Source: Telmatactis stephensoni
Lineage: Eukaryota; Cnidaria; Anthozoa; Actiniaria; Isophelliidae
NCBI GenBank assembly: GCA_029948255.1
Contig: JALIZF010001795.1
Location: 124,001-188,000 of the forward strand
DNA length: 64,000 nucleotides
Reading direction: 5' to 3'
Positions 1 to 13,000 of this stretch are shown here, one piece after another; position 1 is the first letter of the stretch, and every line of letters starts with the position of its first letter. Under the pieces are notes generated by a model, which was not told the origin of the DNA, ran no database searches, and saw nothing but the letters and a program-made list of their open reading frames with translations. A program made the position numbers and the translations under genes.

Positions 1-8
1 TAACTATG

Positions 9-628
9 AAGCGATGCAAAACAAGCGACGCTCATTATCGGTGCACAAACATGAATGACAACGCCAGAGCAGGAAATGATCAGTTTCACAATGAAACACG
101 TTTTGGCATACTTAAAGTGTTATTTTTGACATTAACTGATATAAAGGCAATTTTTAACTCGTGGATTAACTCGTAACTATGCTACTGCGCATGCTCGACG
201 TGATTGAAGGCAGGCCGAAAGTAACGTGGGCTCAGGGTACGTAGCAGCTATCGTTGTCAATCATGATGCATCGATATTCGTTCTTGCTAGTTCCTCGGGT
301 TAGGACACATCAGAGTTACACATCAGAAACAGAAAAACATTAAAATGAATTACCATAAACTAGAATTTCAGCTCTACACGATAAGGATTAAGAACAGACA
401 TTGTTCAACACTAACAACCTAGTATATTAGTATATTGCCCAGGTTTATTGGAATCACTCTGTTGTATCATTTAAATTCAAGCGTAAAATTTGATATCAAG
501 CGACGCGAAACAAATGACGCTTATTAGCGATGCACAGAAAGGGATGACAAAGCCAGAGCACGAAATGATCAGTTTTAGAATGACAAAGATGTTTCTGAAT
601 ACTTAAAGTTTTTTCGACATTAACTGGT
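9..628. repeat. diverged direct repeat pair
   Basis: Two related blocks of about 130 bp lie at 9-141 and 498-628. Both contain the order GCGACGC, GATGACAA/GCCAGAGCA, GAAATGATCAGTTT and CTTAAAGT...GACATTAACTG. They are diverged by point changes and small indels. The sequence between and around them (to about 850) shows no gene. Confidence 0.6.
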
Positions 629-955
629 AATAAGTTGACTTTTTGCAGCTTTTGTTTCTCGAATGTAAGCCTTGGAAGCTTTTCACATTCATTTGCGGAT
701 TTTAGCTATAAGTATAACTTACAAAGTAGTATAGCTAACCATGCGTATTTACAAACGATATTTAGTTGAAGATTGAGTTGAATTGCTGAAAATTTATACT
801 ACCGCAGGCATTTTATGAATCAAAATTAGCTCAGTTCTGACAGGTAAAATGCTTTTCCTCTCAGAACTGTAGCCCTTTTAATAGGAAATGATAGCAGTTG
901 CATAATATGAAACCAAAAGAAAACGAAAGAAGTAAAAACGTGGACTTTAATGCAG

Positions 956-2843
956 TTAAGGTGGCTCGACCCAATTTTCAAGTAGAGCTACCAATCGTCT
1001 TTGAGTGAAAACTATTTGTTCATGAGCAGTCTAATAGTAAATTACATATTACATTCTTATCAGACAAAGATCAAAGTTTATGATGACGTATGTTATATGG
1101 AGATCGGCGCTATTATGGCGACGCCTTAAAAGAATTCCCCTTTTTACACATTCTCGAGTTTAATGAGTTCTAGGCTTATTCTTGAAAAATGCTCTTGTGA
1201 TCTTGTAGTTAACATCATTGCCTTTAGCTCTAGCGAATTAAATCAAATTCTGAGAGAGCGTTTTCGAAATATCATCGATGAGAGATTTTAACTGCAAAAA
1301 TCGAGCGTAAACAAAACAACTTTTTAAATCTCCTACAATTAAAAAGAAAGTAGCACATCTAAGTTAATTTTTCATCTCAAATTGTTATAAAGATATCAAA
1401 TTTGGCTGCTGAAAGAGACGAGAGAAATCACATTAATTGATATTGAGAAACGTGAGCCGAACTCATGTATATGGACATGCTGAATTTGCTTCTGTTGCCC
1501 AAATTTCGCTCTATTGTTACATAAACTGCAATACTTAAAGATCCCTTCGATAAATATTGTTTAAAAATTAGTATGGTTTAGTTTAGGTAATAGTTGATAT
1601 GATATAGCGTTTTCAAATTCATTGAATCATTTTACGGCTGTAAAATATTAGCCTCAAGTCAGTATATTTTTCAGCCGCATACAGTGGTCGACAGCTCATT
1701 AATGCATGATGTAGCTCCTTTGTTTTAGTTTGTCGTGTTTTCATGCATTCCAACACTTGGTGCAAATTACGGAACGTTTCAATACTTTCCGATCACTCTT
1801 CCGAGATATGGTAATCGCTAGAAAAAAACTTTTTAACTGTACATTTCTTTGCAGCATGTCAGCACATCATTCTATTTTTACTTTGTCTCCCCATGATTCT
1901 GCTTTTGACGAGTTTCCATCTGTAGTTGTGTGACAAAAAGTTTCTTTCCTTTTTGGCATTCTTATGTATATTTAGTTTTAGCAATTACCATATTTCGGAA
2001 GAGTGCTCGGAAGGTAATGAAGCGTTCCGTAATTTGCACCAAGTGTTGGAATGCATGAAAACACGACAAACTAAAACAAAGGAGCTACATCATGCATTAA
2101 TGAGCTGTCGACCACTGTATGCGGCTGAAAAATATACTGACTTGAGGCTAATATTTTACAGCCGTAAAATGATTCAATGAATTTGAAAACGCTATATCAT
2201 ATCAACTATTACCTAAACTAAACCATACTAATTTTTAAACAATATTTATCGAAGGGATCTTTAAGTATTGCAGTTTATGTAACAATAGAGCGAAATTTGG
2301 GCAACAGAAGCAAATTCAGCATGTCCATATACATGAGTTCGGCTCACGTTTCTCAATATCAATTAATGTGATTTCTCTCGTCTCTTTCAGCAGCCAAATT
2401 TGATATCTTTATAACAATTTGAGATGAAAAATTAACTTAGATGTGCTACTTTCTTTTTAATTGTAGGAGATTTAAAAAGTTGTTTTGTTTACGCTCGATT
2501 TTTGCAGTTAAAATCTCTCATCGATGATATTTCGAAAACGCTCTCTCAGAATTTGATTTAATTCGCTAGAGCTAAAGGCAATGATGTTAACTACAAGATC
2601 ACAAGAGCATTTTTCAAGAATAAGCCTAGAACTCATTAAACTCGAGAATGTGTAAAAAGGGGAATTCTTTTAAGGCGTCGCCATAATAGCGCCGATCTCC
2701 ATATAACATACGTCATCATAAACTTTGATCTTTGTCTGATAAGAATGTAATATGTAATTTACTATTAGACTGCTCATGAACAAATAGTTTTCACTCAAAG
2801 ACGATTGGTAGCTCTACTTGAAAATTGGGTCGAGCCACCTTAA
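956..2843. mobile_element. TTAA-flanked long palindromic element (element E)
   Basis: Two arms of about 863 bp (956-1818 and 1981-2843) are inverted copies of each other around a 162-bp spacer. The ends read TTAAGGTGGCTCGACCC and its reverse complement. Both ends are TTAA, the target duplicated by piggyBac and Kolobok elements; the TTAAGG start is closer to the Kolobok/T2 type (inference). A half copy of the same terminus occurs at 18356 and a related one bounds the palindrome at 37788-39571. No transposase is encoded; short open frames inside are the same sequence read in opposite arms. Confidence 0.8.
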
Positions 2844-3445
2844 GGGTTGGTAGTTCAGCACAGAAATAGGTACAGGCCGGGAAAAGCTCAAAGAAAAATA
2901 GAATAAAATAAATAATAAAATAAAGAAATAAAAAACAAATAAGATAAAAGAATAAAGAAATAAAAATACCTTCTAAAAATGTTACATGCATGTTAAATCA
3001 AATTTAGATGACTCCTACCTTTTTCAATAAGTGAATCAAAATCTATTTCTTCTTCTTCTTCGTCTATTTGATTTTCAACGCCCAAAGAGGTTGTAGCTAA
3101 AAGCAGCAAGGTGATACAAATGATCCATTTTGCGTTTTTCATCATCATCGTTTGATGTTGTCTTCGACAACTGAAGTTCACGCTTCGTAATGCATCGATT
3201 TAAAGCAGCTCTTGGCAAGGTTGAATGAACAGGCTTTAAAATACTTTTAAATCAAAGCATCTCATCTGACTCTCAAGTACTGCTGTCACGCTACAGATTT
3301 TCAGTAATTATATATTTATTCATCTTAATATTTTTTGAATAATTTTGCTAGTTAAGCATTTTAAGTGTTTGGGAAGGTATTTTTTATTTTGATGAGAACT
3401 TTTCCCGCCCTCTACCTATTTCTATGCTAAACTACCAACCCTTAA
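2840..3445. mobile_element. TTAA-flanked MITE-like element (element A)
   Basis: Inverted termini of about 50 bp run inward from TTAAGGGTTGGTAGTT at 2840 and end at 3445 in AACTACCAACCCTTAA. TTAA occurs once at each border, as expected for a target duplication. It sits exactly between the right end of the palindrome 956-2843 and the right arm of the outer foldback, so it inserted last or into the shared TTAA. Inside are an A/T-rich low-complexity stretch (2890-2990) and a signal-peptide-like open frame on the minus strand. Confidence 0.75.
3019..3181 (-). CDS. signal-peptide-like first exon carried inside a TTAA element
   Basis: On the minus strand a frame starts at 3181 (with further in-frame methionines about ten residues in). 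It encodes a charged start, a hydrophobic core (IICITLLLLATTSLG) that looks like a secretion signal with a plausible cleavage after LG, then a very acidic run (DEEEEEIDFDSL). The frame reaches AAAAAG followed by GTAGGA, a good splice donor, at 3019/3018, after which only a few more codons are open. This reads as a captured first exon of a secreted protein. No downstream exon is visible inside the element, so no function is assigned and it may be inert. Confidence 0.4.
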
Positions 3446-3547
3446 CTACATTTAAGTCCACGTTTTAATTCTTTCGTTTTCTTTTGGTTTCAAATTGTGC
3501 AAACGCTATCATTTCCTACTAAAAAGGCTTCAGTTCTGAAAGAAAAA

Positions 3548-4821
3548 ACACTCAAAATGCTTAACTAACTTGACCATTTTGATTGTAGGGTTTGTGTATA
3601 GTTTCCTGTGTGACACACCCTCGTTCACTATAACCCAAACATGAGAGGAACATATATAGGCTTTCACTTCGACTCCAAACTTGATGTCAACAGGAAATTA
3701 GATTTAGCTTAGAAAATTCCTTACACTTTAGGCTTGAACAACGCTTTGCACGCGTATGGATTCAGCTCTTTGCATGATACAAATTGAATTATTTTTTATC
3801 ATTTCGGTTACTTTTAGGCAGCTTTTATGACAACGTTTTAAGAAAGCTTAGTGTGTAATATGCAAATTTCTTAGCTTTCGACAAAACACTCCACCGAATT
3901 CTAACAAACTTTAGCAAAGATCTACCGTAATATTTTTCTTTTGATGACTACAATCCTTGCCAAAATTAGTTGGCACGATGTGCATTCAACGGATATTTCT
4001 ACAATTGTACACTTTGTGACCGTGCTATTGGATCCCCCCTCCCCCTGTACAATGTTGCTGCTAGATAAAAGGTATTTCGAACTGATTGCCGAGTCGTAGG
4101 TGTCGGGATTTTCACAGCAACATTGTAAAGGGAGCACGGGGGGAGCCAATCTCACCACCATCTACTTTTCGCGTGTATCACGACAATAATCGTGCCAACA
4201 ATACTGGCAATGATTGTAGCTCTTTCGACCACTGTTTTTGAAAGTTTACAATATTTTCTTTGAATCTCCTCTACGATCTTAATTCCACGGGAGCTTGATT
4301 AATTTTTAGCTTTAGTTTAAACAATTCATAATATACATAATGTTATATGATAAGTGGTGGTTTACTCGAAAGTTTATACTGCTTAAACCATCATTGCACA
4401 CCTTATTTATTTATTGTTTGCATTTTTTCAGTCTACTTATTGTATCTAATATTTTAGTGCAAATGTAAACAAACTTGTAGATATCTATATAGTAAATTGT
4501 ATCTCTATGTGTGCAATAAAAGAAAGAAAGACAAAAGAAATAAAGAAGAGATATTTAGCAATATGACTTAATCCTTTAACTTAACAAAACCCACTATCCT
4601 TACACTATATAATTTCATTTCAGTTTAGACCTACAAATGTGAGGCTGCATTTGATGTACTTTAGCAGTGTTTTTCAGGCAGTTTATCGATGCAGAACGTC
4701 TTGTCTTTAAGTAACAACAACTGAATCTCCGCACTATCGACAAAGCAGTAGTGCAGAAAAAAGGACGCCGGTTTGTTGAATGACTTGGACTCCTACGTGC
4801 ACGCAAAAATCAAACCTTATC
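3548..4821. other. no gene seen
   Basis: AT-rich sequence with only short chance open frames. A possible transcript end (AATAAAAGAAAGAAAG) at about 4516 is not attached to any recognisable gene. Confidence 0.5.
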
Positions 4822-4976
4822 AACATTGTTAAATAAAATGTAGTGATGTAATAAGTATCCCAAACGAGCAATGACTCGGCATTAATTTAGAATTAATTAA
4901 GAATTATTAACAATGTTGAATAAAATGTTGTGATGTAATTAGTACCCCAAACGAGCAATGACTCGGCATTAATTTG
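4822..4976. repeat. tandem pair of about 68-bp repeats
   Basis: 4822-4889 and 4911-4976 are near copies. Both contain AAATAAAATG-like and GTGATGTAAT blocks followed by CAAACGAGCAATGACTCGGC ATTAATTT. The period is about 88 bp. Confidence 0.75.
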
Positions 4977-7900
4977 GAGGGAAATTTCGCCAAGTGCAAT
5001 GTCATTAGAGAAACGCTTTCACTTTGTAAAGATTTGGCGAGGATTTATAATACTTCAAAAGTATTTATTTTTCCATTGTACTATTCCAAGACAAAAAGGC
5101 AAAGGCTAATGTTTTACTAGTCGAAATCGCGGGGAGTGGTTGCCCAGTCTCCCGATCCAAAGGCTCATGTATCAAGCGTTCGAAGGTGCGCCCTCTACCC
5201 CCCTCTATCCATCAGTGCTCCGTTTTAAGGGTATTTAAAGCTAATTAAAGCTACACGGAAAGGAAAGAAGTCGAAACAAGGATGTGATGTGTCTGAACAA
5301 ATACGAAAAGAACCGTTCTTAACGTCATTGAGCACGAGCAAAAATCACGTTTTTGTCTTCATTTTTTTTAATTGAAGTCTTCTGCGCAAAACCAATAGTC
5401 GACATTCACAGCAAAATACGGTGCTAGCCTTTGGTTAGAAGCAATTTTTTCCCTCTCTTTTTCGCTGTCCTGGTCAAGCGACAGCCATTCGTTTTAGTAC
5501 AGTCTGGTCTTCCCTTGAATTTCGATTTCACAACCGCAATGCATGCTGGGAACCAGCCAGATTTTTTCGACAGGGAGCCTTCCCTTTCCATACATTGGAT
5601 AGATTTAGTAGAAGTCTAAAGCCACCCTGACCTACCGCCAACATTTCGCGCTTTCTAGGTTCTTCAGTGGCCACAACTTCCAAAAAAATACTTTGGTAGG
5701 TCAAGAAATTCATCAATAGTCGAGTCCCAAGGCTACTTCGCTTCAGAGCCGCCATTTTCTTCCCACAACTGATCAAATTTGACAACGAAGTAGACCGCCT
5801 AACTAGATTCTTTTAGAAAGTGGACTCTTTGCTGCCTTCACGCTTCATGATGCTCCTCAGGCAGCCACTAAAGATGAACAAAATGGCTCTGAACTTACCT
5901 AAAATCGATCCAATGGCAATTTTGAGTCCTAACTACAGCCTAAGCAAGCAATAACACTACGTTAAACTGATGTTGCTGGAGACCTTGAGCCTTCGGTGTT
6001 CTAAAACAGCAGCATCCTCCATAGCAACCCCAAATATGGAGTCATAAATAATTACGGATCATATTCTACCAAAAACTGATCGTTCAAAAACGCTAAAAGC
6101 CACCGGACGGGAAAGAGTTAGACCGAATTAGTTTTACAACACATGTACAATGAATATTAATGACAGACGTTGTCATATCAGGTCATGGAAGGCAGGTACT
6201 GAAAAACTTTAGCTAAAGCTTTTTCCCTTCTCAAAGTTAATTAAACGTTCTTAAGATAAAAAGGTTGACAACCAAAGGACCAAGGAAGTCGACAACGTAA
6301 AAATAAAGAAGAGATTTTGGAACAAAATACCAAGCAGGGCAGCCATCGGTACTACTTACGAGAAAGCAAACTACTAATATAATGTTGCCCCTTTCAAGCT
6401 GCGCGATAACTACCATACTGCCTGCTGTACCTGCAAATTCATGTTCTAAAAGTTTTTACAGGGCACTGACAGATACTAACGATAAACGTTAAATGTATGT
6501 GAGGACTTTTGCGCCTTGAGGTGATTCATCACACTGACAAATTCAGGAGGCATTCGGCCTTGACAAACGTTTGGTCAGAACTTTTTGATTGGCGCTTCAA
6601 TTTCAATTGCTTTTCAGGATCTTATACTCTTATCATCCAGCTATATATTGGCTTTAAATGATTGTAGTTGAAGAGAAAATTTTCGGAATAATTTCAACAA
6701 AATTTCAACCCAATTGTTTCAGAATGCCCAACTCTAAATCAAATTTTGTTGGGGAAAAAAGGATGAAACGTAACGCTGGAAATCGAACTACAACGAATCA
6801 GTCTTAAAGTTGAGTGAGTTTTACAAAAATCGTCGTAGTAGAAATGTGAGGACGATTTCTTAATCCCGCTATTGTTATGGAGAACAATAGAGCCGACCCA
6901 CAATATATTAATAATTTAAAGAAAAGAGAGTTTGACTTCGGTTTCCCATTTTGTCGGTGCTTGTACGAAAAAGTCATTATCATTCTTCCTGAGGCTCTAG
7001 CTCTGGATCCGTAAATAATAAAGGAATTGTCTCAAAACATTTTAGATTAATAGTGAGTGTGATAAACAGCTGCTGGCTTAATATCAACTGATGTACATCA
7101 ATATGATTTGTTTTACATCGCTTTTTGCGGAGATATATCTGGAATCGCCGTAAAAAGGCATGTCCCAAATTCAATACTCCATGATTTTGAATCTACGAAA
7201 TAAAATCCTTCGAAGCTCTGTGAATAGTTAGTTTGTACTTGCAAAATAAGTTTCTAGAATTTTGGTAAAGATTCTATAGTAAAGTCTTGGAGAAATAACT
7301 GAAAGTATTTTTAAGGGATTTTTCCGTAATACGCATAACAAGTCTTGACGCAGGAAAATGGCGTCAAGTATAATGGGCAAATTGCGTGTAATTCGAATTG
7401 ATTGTACCAAATATTTTTGCTATCTAAAAAAATGTAAACAGAATTTCAAGTGTAAGTTTTCGATCTCACGAAGAGTCAGCAACTTTGCCGTTAATATAGC
7501 GGGATGTCTGCAATTAGCTATACTAGTCGTACTATCGGGATGTCCGTATTAGCGGGGTACGTGTCCGCAAGAGTTCATCAGTTCATCAGGAAATATTGGG
7601 TAGTCATTTATTTTCAAAGTATTTGAATATCACTCCAAAACGAAAAAAAAAAAGATTATCAGGTGTTTTTCTAGCTATAAAGAATATACAATTTCATTCC
7701 GACACAAGATTACGGCATATATAGTTGCTCACCGACTTCAAAGCGGTGACCGACAGTGAGGGAAAATGCTATTCTTTCAATTTTAAGATATCCTAATATG
7801 AGGTCCGGAACATCAGAACGTTAAAACTAAAACCAGTAATAAAACATTTATACTTTTACCTAATTTGTCTATGTTAAGACTCATTTCTACCTGCTTTTAG

Positions 7901-9648
7901 TCCTAATTATCCCTTTGTTTACAATTGCAACTCGACTTGAACAGAGTAACACATCAATGTTAATTAATGCCGCCTACTATGTTTTCCGAGGTACTAAAAA
8001 CTAATCGGCTATTAAAGCAAATTACAATTAAAACTGTAAATTGTTTATGTATTAGAGACATAGCGAATAATAATACTTTTTGTATGGAGATATTGGCGAC
8101 AATAGAACTGAGATCGATATCAGTCTTGAAATAATCAACGTGCTCATACCAATTTGAATAAAATGTTCTAAAATGCAATTCAAATCTTTTCATATCAATC
8201 ACTTACATTTCCTCTAGTCAAATTTTCCATGAAAAGGCTTGCAATCACCCTATTACTTTTGTATCCAAAGACAATTCCGTTGATTTTTACGCCTGAAGGG
8301 GTACTCAATCTAATTGCAATTTAGCAATTCACCCTATCCCAAAAAATTCCGATCATGCCTAAGTCCCTCAAAACAGATATAATGGGCCCTTAGGCCCATT
8401 ATAAAAAAATTACGGCGATTTCCATGACACACCCAACACTCAAACTTCAATTCTGATCAGAAACTATGTCTTATGATATCTTTAAGATCTGACCAAAGGA
8501 AAATGACTTTTACATTGTTTATATGTTATTGGTTGGTGACCCAAAAAACTGTTTCCAGACACCTCAATGAATATTCATAAGCAAAGTTGACATCAGGCAG
8601 GTATCAATAACGAGGAAGTCAAAGGTTTAGTTTGTACATGCAAAACCTAATTTAAAAACACAGGCTTTTGATTCACCGATGTACTGTTTTTAAAAACCGT
8701 AAGCCAGAGGAACCGAAAATGAAAAACATTTGAATACAAACGCGCTAGATGAAACACACAATGCACAATTCTACAGACATGTGCCGATACACTGGTATGG
8801 TATGTTCTGATCCCAGTTCAGTTTAATGCTAGTATAGCGCTTTGCATATACGAAGATCACAAAAAGATGCTCAACAATTCAAACCTTTACAGCACAATTT
8901 TAATCTAAACATTTGTACGTACGCAATTTATAAATGTCTAGACAGTAAAAATCTGTTTCTTGACATTATACTAAGAATATTTGAAAATTTGTCTTCTAAG
9001 ATTGACAGATGTCTCCAAAATCTTTAAGCTTGTCAATTTTTGGATTTTGGTACCATTCAGGTGTTAAAGGTCAAAAGTTTGAACGCGGAGAAGAATCGGA
9101 ACTCAGGATGTCAGTAGTAACATCTGAGGTTATAAACGTTGTGAATATTAAAATCATTTGAAGGTTAAGGTGCCCGTACTGAGTTTTCAGGACAGAAATT
9201 GGCTGCAGCCACGCACAGACTTGACCGTTTGGTAATAGATGGCCAACTATGTATGACAATCTTTGCTTATTGATAGTGAGTTTCTCCATTGGTGGTTGGT
9301 TTGTAGTTTGAGTCGGGGTATTTACTTTTATCAACAGATACAAAAGCATAAGTAAAAGTTAAAAATAAGTTAAAAAGATTAGTAGTCGATCTGAATTTGT
9401 CGGCTACCAACCAGGGCGGAACGACCCGTCCCAGCAGGTTAATTAAATTATTGATTTAGTACTTTGACAAAAATTACTGTTCATATTTGGCGAAGGTATC
9501 AATTATTCACGTATTGGGGGTACACAAACCGTTAACTGACAAATCATTTCATTTCTGGTTTATCTGAATCGAATCAGGTCGGTAAGTTGCGCTATGAAAC
9601 TAGGCAGTTTCTTCACCACTGACTTTGCTCTGGCAAAGTTAGTGTAGA
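4977..9648. other. intergenic; no supported gene
   Basis: Only short chance open frames. The best is a minus-strand frame at 5528-5785 whose internal start ATGGCGGCT sits after AAGAA (about 5757), resembling the ATGGCGG starts seen elsewhere in this window, but it matches nothing I recognise. A near-perfect 26-bp palindrome (TATAATGGGCC...AGGCCCATTATA) lies at 8379-8404. Confidence 0.4.
6540..6858. repeat. dispersed repeat R, copy without insertion
   Basis: Begins AATTCAGGAGGCATTCGG and ends near GAGGACGATT. The same sequence recurs at 23931-24690, where a TTAA-flanked element interrupts it. This copy preserves the uninterrupted site (GGCTTTAAATGATTG, about 6650-6664). Confidence 0.75.
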
Positions 9649-9816
9649 CAGGGCCATAGCCACCGGTACGGTTAGTCAGGTTTCAACCGGACCAACTTTT
9701 ACCGTTACAACCATTGTCATTGCAGTTTTGAAAGCATGAGTTCGTGTAGGAAAACGAAAAAACCGGACCAACTTTTAAAAACCGTACCAATGTTTAAATG
9801 GTGGCTACGGCTCTGG
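9649..9816. mobile_element. small inverted-repeat MITE
   Basis: The left end CAGGGCCATAGCCACCGGTA and the right end TGGTGGCTACGGCTCTGG are inverted relatives, with a second inner pair (AACCGGACCAACTTTTA repeated twice). About 168 bp, non-coding. Confidence 0.6.
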
Positions 9817-10093
9817 TAGAGGGTCTTTATTGGAATTAATTCATGAAAATTTGGAAATCTTATGCCAGCAATTTATTCATGAAAGTTTGGAAATATTATC
9901 AGTACCAGCAAAGGTGGAGTTCAGTTTCCTCATGTGCTGTTTCTATACTTTACAGATTTGTTTATTCTTTTGCATATTATACACTATATTTCATTTCATA
10001 TTTATATACACTATTATAGTAAACTGTTTTTACTGTACAATTCCTATTTACCTTAGGGAGGACTAACTAACAGATTGTTCCAGGACATTGAGG

Positions 10094-13000
10094 ATGACTC
10101 ACAAATTAGACGGGCCCGGCCAAGCCACATTCTTGTGTTTATTGGCAATTATGGCAGTGGTGTGTTTCCAAAGTATGTATTTAAAACATGTTAAAAGAAT
10201 AATTACAATTAGAGTATTGATTAAATGTATTGGTTTGGTTCTTCAATGTATTTTATGAATTTACAATTGTGTAGATCCTCAGTGACCTTTCGGTTCATCG
10301 ACCCATAGTTAGGGAAGTGAAAAAAATGCCACCAACAATGCCAATGCCAACAACAACAACAAAAATAACAACAACAACAAAAACAAAACAAAACAAATAA
10401 AACCCCATACACACATGAAAACACACAAACTCGTAACTACAAAAAATACAATAAAAATAAAATAAACATTCGTTATATGACGTGTGCACAACCTAATATC
10501 GCGCTAAACCAAAAATCATTCAATAAAATTAAGATATACTAAGTAAATACAACCAAATAGTCAAAAAATAAAAATAAAAATGAAGATAACAATGACGATA
10601 ATGACAAAATGAAAAGAAAAATATATGATTTGACTTTCGATTTCCTAGATAATAGGAGAAATGAATTGAGAATTGTCGTCCCTCAGTCCCTATAGGTACA
10701 CGACGACAAGGCCGAACTTGGTCTAAAAGTACGTCCATAGTATCCCGGATAATCTTTGTCGCTCAGTTTTTTCTGTCCAAACTAAAATGGCGAAAGTGTC
10801 TTAGACACAAGAAAACACCGTTTTAATTTTAGACGAGAGGCATATCAGCTACCAAAAAAGACGCATCAGTGTTCAAATGTATCTGGTAAAGAGTGGATGT
10901 AGTGCCTAAGAAATGAGCGGCAATTCTTTACTGCATGATCCCGATGGTAATAAAGTATTAAATCTAATTGTAGTAACTCTACATCTTCAAACGTGCATGC
11001 TTATTTTATTTAAAAATGTGACTCTATTATTCAATCTAGCTGCAGACTATAAATACTCTTCCATATTGTAATATTCGTTTAGGTGTTACTGGGGATGCAA
11101 TTGGTATGAGAGTATCTTCATGTCCGACACGTGCTAATGGTATGTATGAAGTCCATCATTGCTTATTTGTTGTTACTCTCGCTTAATAGCTATATTATTA
11201 TTCTGCCGCAGCAATGTATTCTGAGACTGTTATCTTAATAGTTCAGTTCCGAGATATGCTTCACCTGCCACATACAACCGATTTAGAACGAGGCTACTTT
11301 TGTCTTGTCGAAATGACTGAGCTTTATGCATGTAGCCTCGTCTTTATTACTTTGTAAGACTACCGGCTCGTGTCCAAATCAAAACCCATGCAATTTTTAC
11401 ACAAGGATGTTATATAGCATCTCTTCTGATCGTTGCATGGGCACAGTAGCGTTTAATAAGGGTAATTTTGCGCTTCTGTGCCCAGAAATATGTCACAATT
11501 TAAAAGCTAAATTTGAACAAATCCTCTGAGCAGAAAAAGTAGAAGAACGTGTCTTTTTCACACTTTCGATTCTTTATCACTTACCACCGTTTGCATAAAT
11601 ACGCGTGCCGCCAGAATAAAATCTCCTAATTGGGAATTGGTCAATAGGCTACCGGGAAGCCAACAAAATGTTCAGACATTACAAACGTTTGTATAATTAC
11701 GTGCCCGCCAGAGTAAAGTCTCGATTGGGAATATAGTCAATAGGCTATCAAAAGTCTAGATAGAGGCGGAGTAGTCTATACTAATGTCTAAACACTTTGT
11801 TGGTTTCCCGGTAGCCTATTGAGCAAATCCTAATCGAGACTTTAGTCTGGCAGGTCGCGTAATTACGTAAACGGTGGTAAAAGCTGGAGGAGTGAGTGAT
11901 TCTGAAGCCCAATACAAACGCTGCCAACATCCAACTCCCAAGATTGTTAGCTCTGAAATGGTGCTTTTGCACACCCTGCTGGCTGCCGTTGCCATTTATT
12001 GGAATCGTTAATAGATGCAACTGTTTAATTATGAAATAGAAAACGCGCGCGCGTGCTGTGTGCAGATTTAGAGCACGCGGGGATTGATCAGAACACGAGA
12101 GAAGTGCTAAGATAATCGACTTCTCGACGCTTCTCGAGTGTTCTGATCAATCCCTAAGTGCTCTAAATCTGCACTAAGCACAGCGGGCAAGTTTTCTATT
12201 TCTTTTATAACAACGTTTTCGAGGAAATTCACTGTTCATTTCACTGATAAAAAATTCGAAAAGTGCGCGCGCGTGCTGTGTGCATATTTAGTTTGCAGTA
12301 TATGCCTTCTCCGGTAGTGAGTTATACGTTTATTATTTTATAATAACTTTTAAATCTATTTTTGCCGTCTGTTTGAAACGGCACTCCTTTCTCTGGTATC
12401 ATAGGTGTATTTAGTATTAATTCATTCTTTGTTTAGATCTGAAATCACAGATATGCCCCAGGAACAGCAATGATCATAAATACGTACGAATAAAGACCTT
12501 CAACGGGCGATATTTCTGGGCTTACGGCACGGATAATCACGTAAAGACGTACGTACGTACACGTTGCTGCGGCAAGAACGACAAGGTTGGAAGAAAGGAC
12601 TCAACTCACCCAGGAACAAGAACCACCTTTAGGGTATATTGCACGGCCAACAATGACAAAGTTCGATTTGAAGTCCTTACAACCAAAAATGGCGTAAACA
12701 GGGGATCAGGCTTTTTCTTGTATGCTGATTTGAGGTACAAACGCTTGAAGGCCGAGAGACGACCTGCGGAAACTGACCCCGACTCACAGTTTATCGTAAC
12801 GCGTTGGCGTGGGTCTGTGGTAGCTATCAAGTCAGCTCGCAATAGATTCTGGTGGAGTTTTCTTGATAATGCTGATGGATTTGTACCCATAAACCAAGAC
12901 CGTGTACAACAGTACCCTGATTTCCCGCCTTTTTACGATGCATTCACCCTTGAGCTCGGTAAAAAAGTCAAATTTGATTATCATATTATTTATTATTGAT

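Larger units (their letters stand above)
852..3547. mobile_element. outer foldback element, arms split by nested insertions
   Basis: The stretch 852-955 is repeated in inverted orientation at 3446-3547 (shared blocks AGGAAATGATAGC, AAACCAAAAGAAAACGAAAG and GTGGACTT). Everything between the arms is two further TTAA-flanked elements (956-2843 and 2844-3441). The arms are more diverged than those of the inner palindrome, so this looks like the older host element. Its outer ends were not resolved. Confidence 0.55.

Noticed and set aside
2791..2991. Minus-strand frame rich in F, Y and I
   Set aside because: Low-complexity AAATA repeat across the border of element A; not a membrane protein.
10221..10491. 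Several overlapping minus-strand frames with CCCC/VVVV runs
   Set aside because: Translation of the (CAA)n simple repeat in intron 1.
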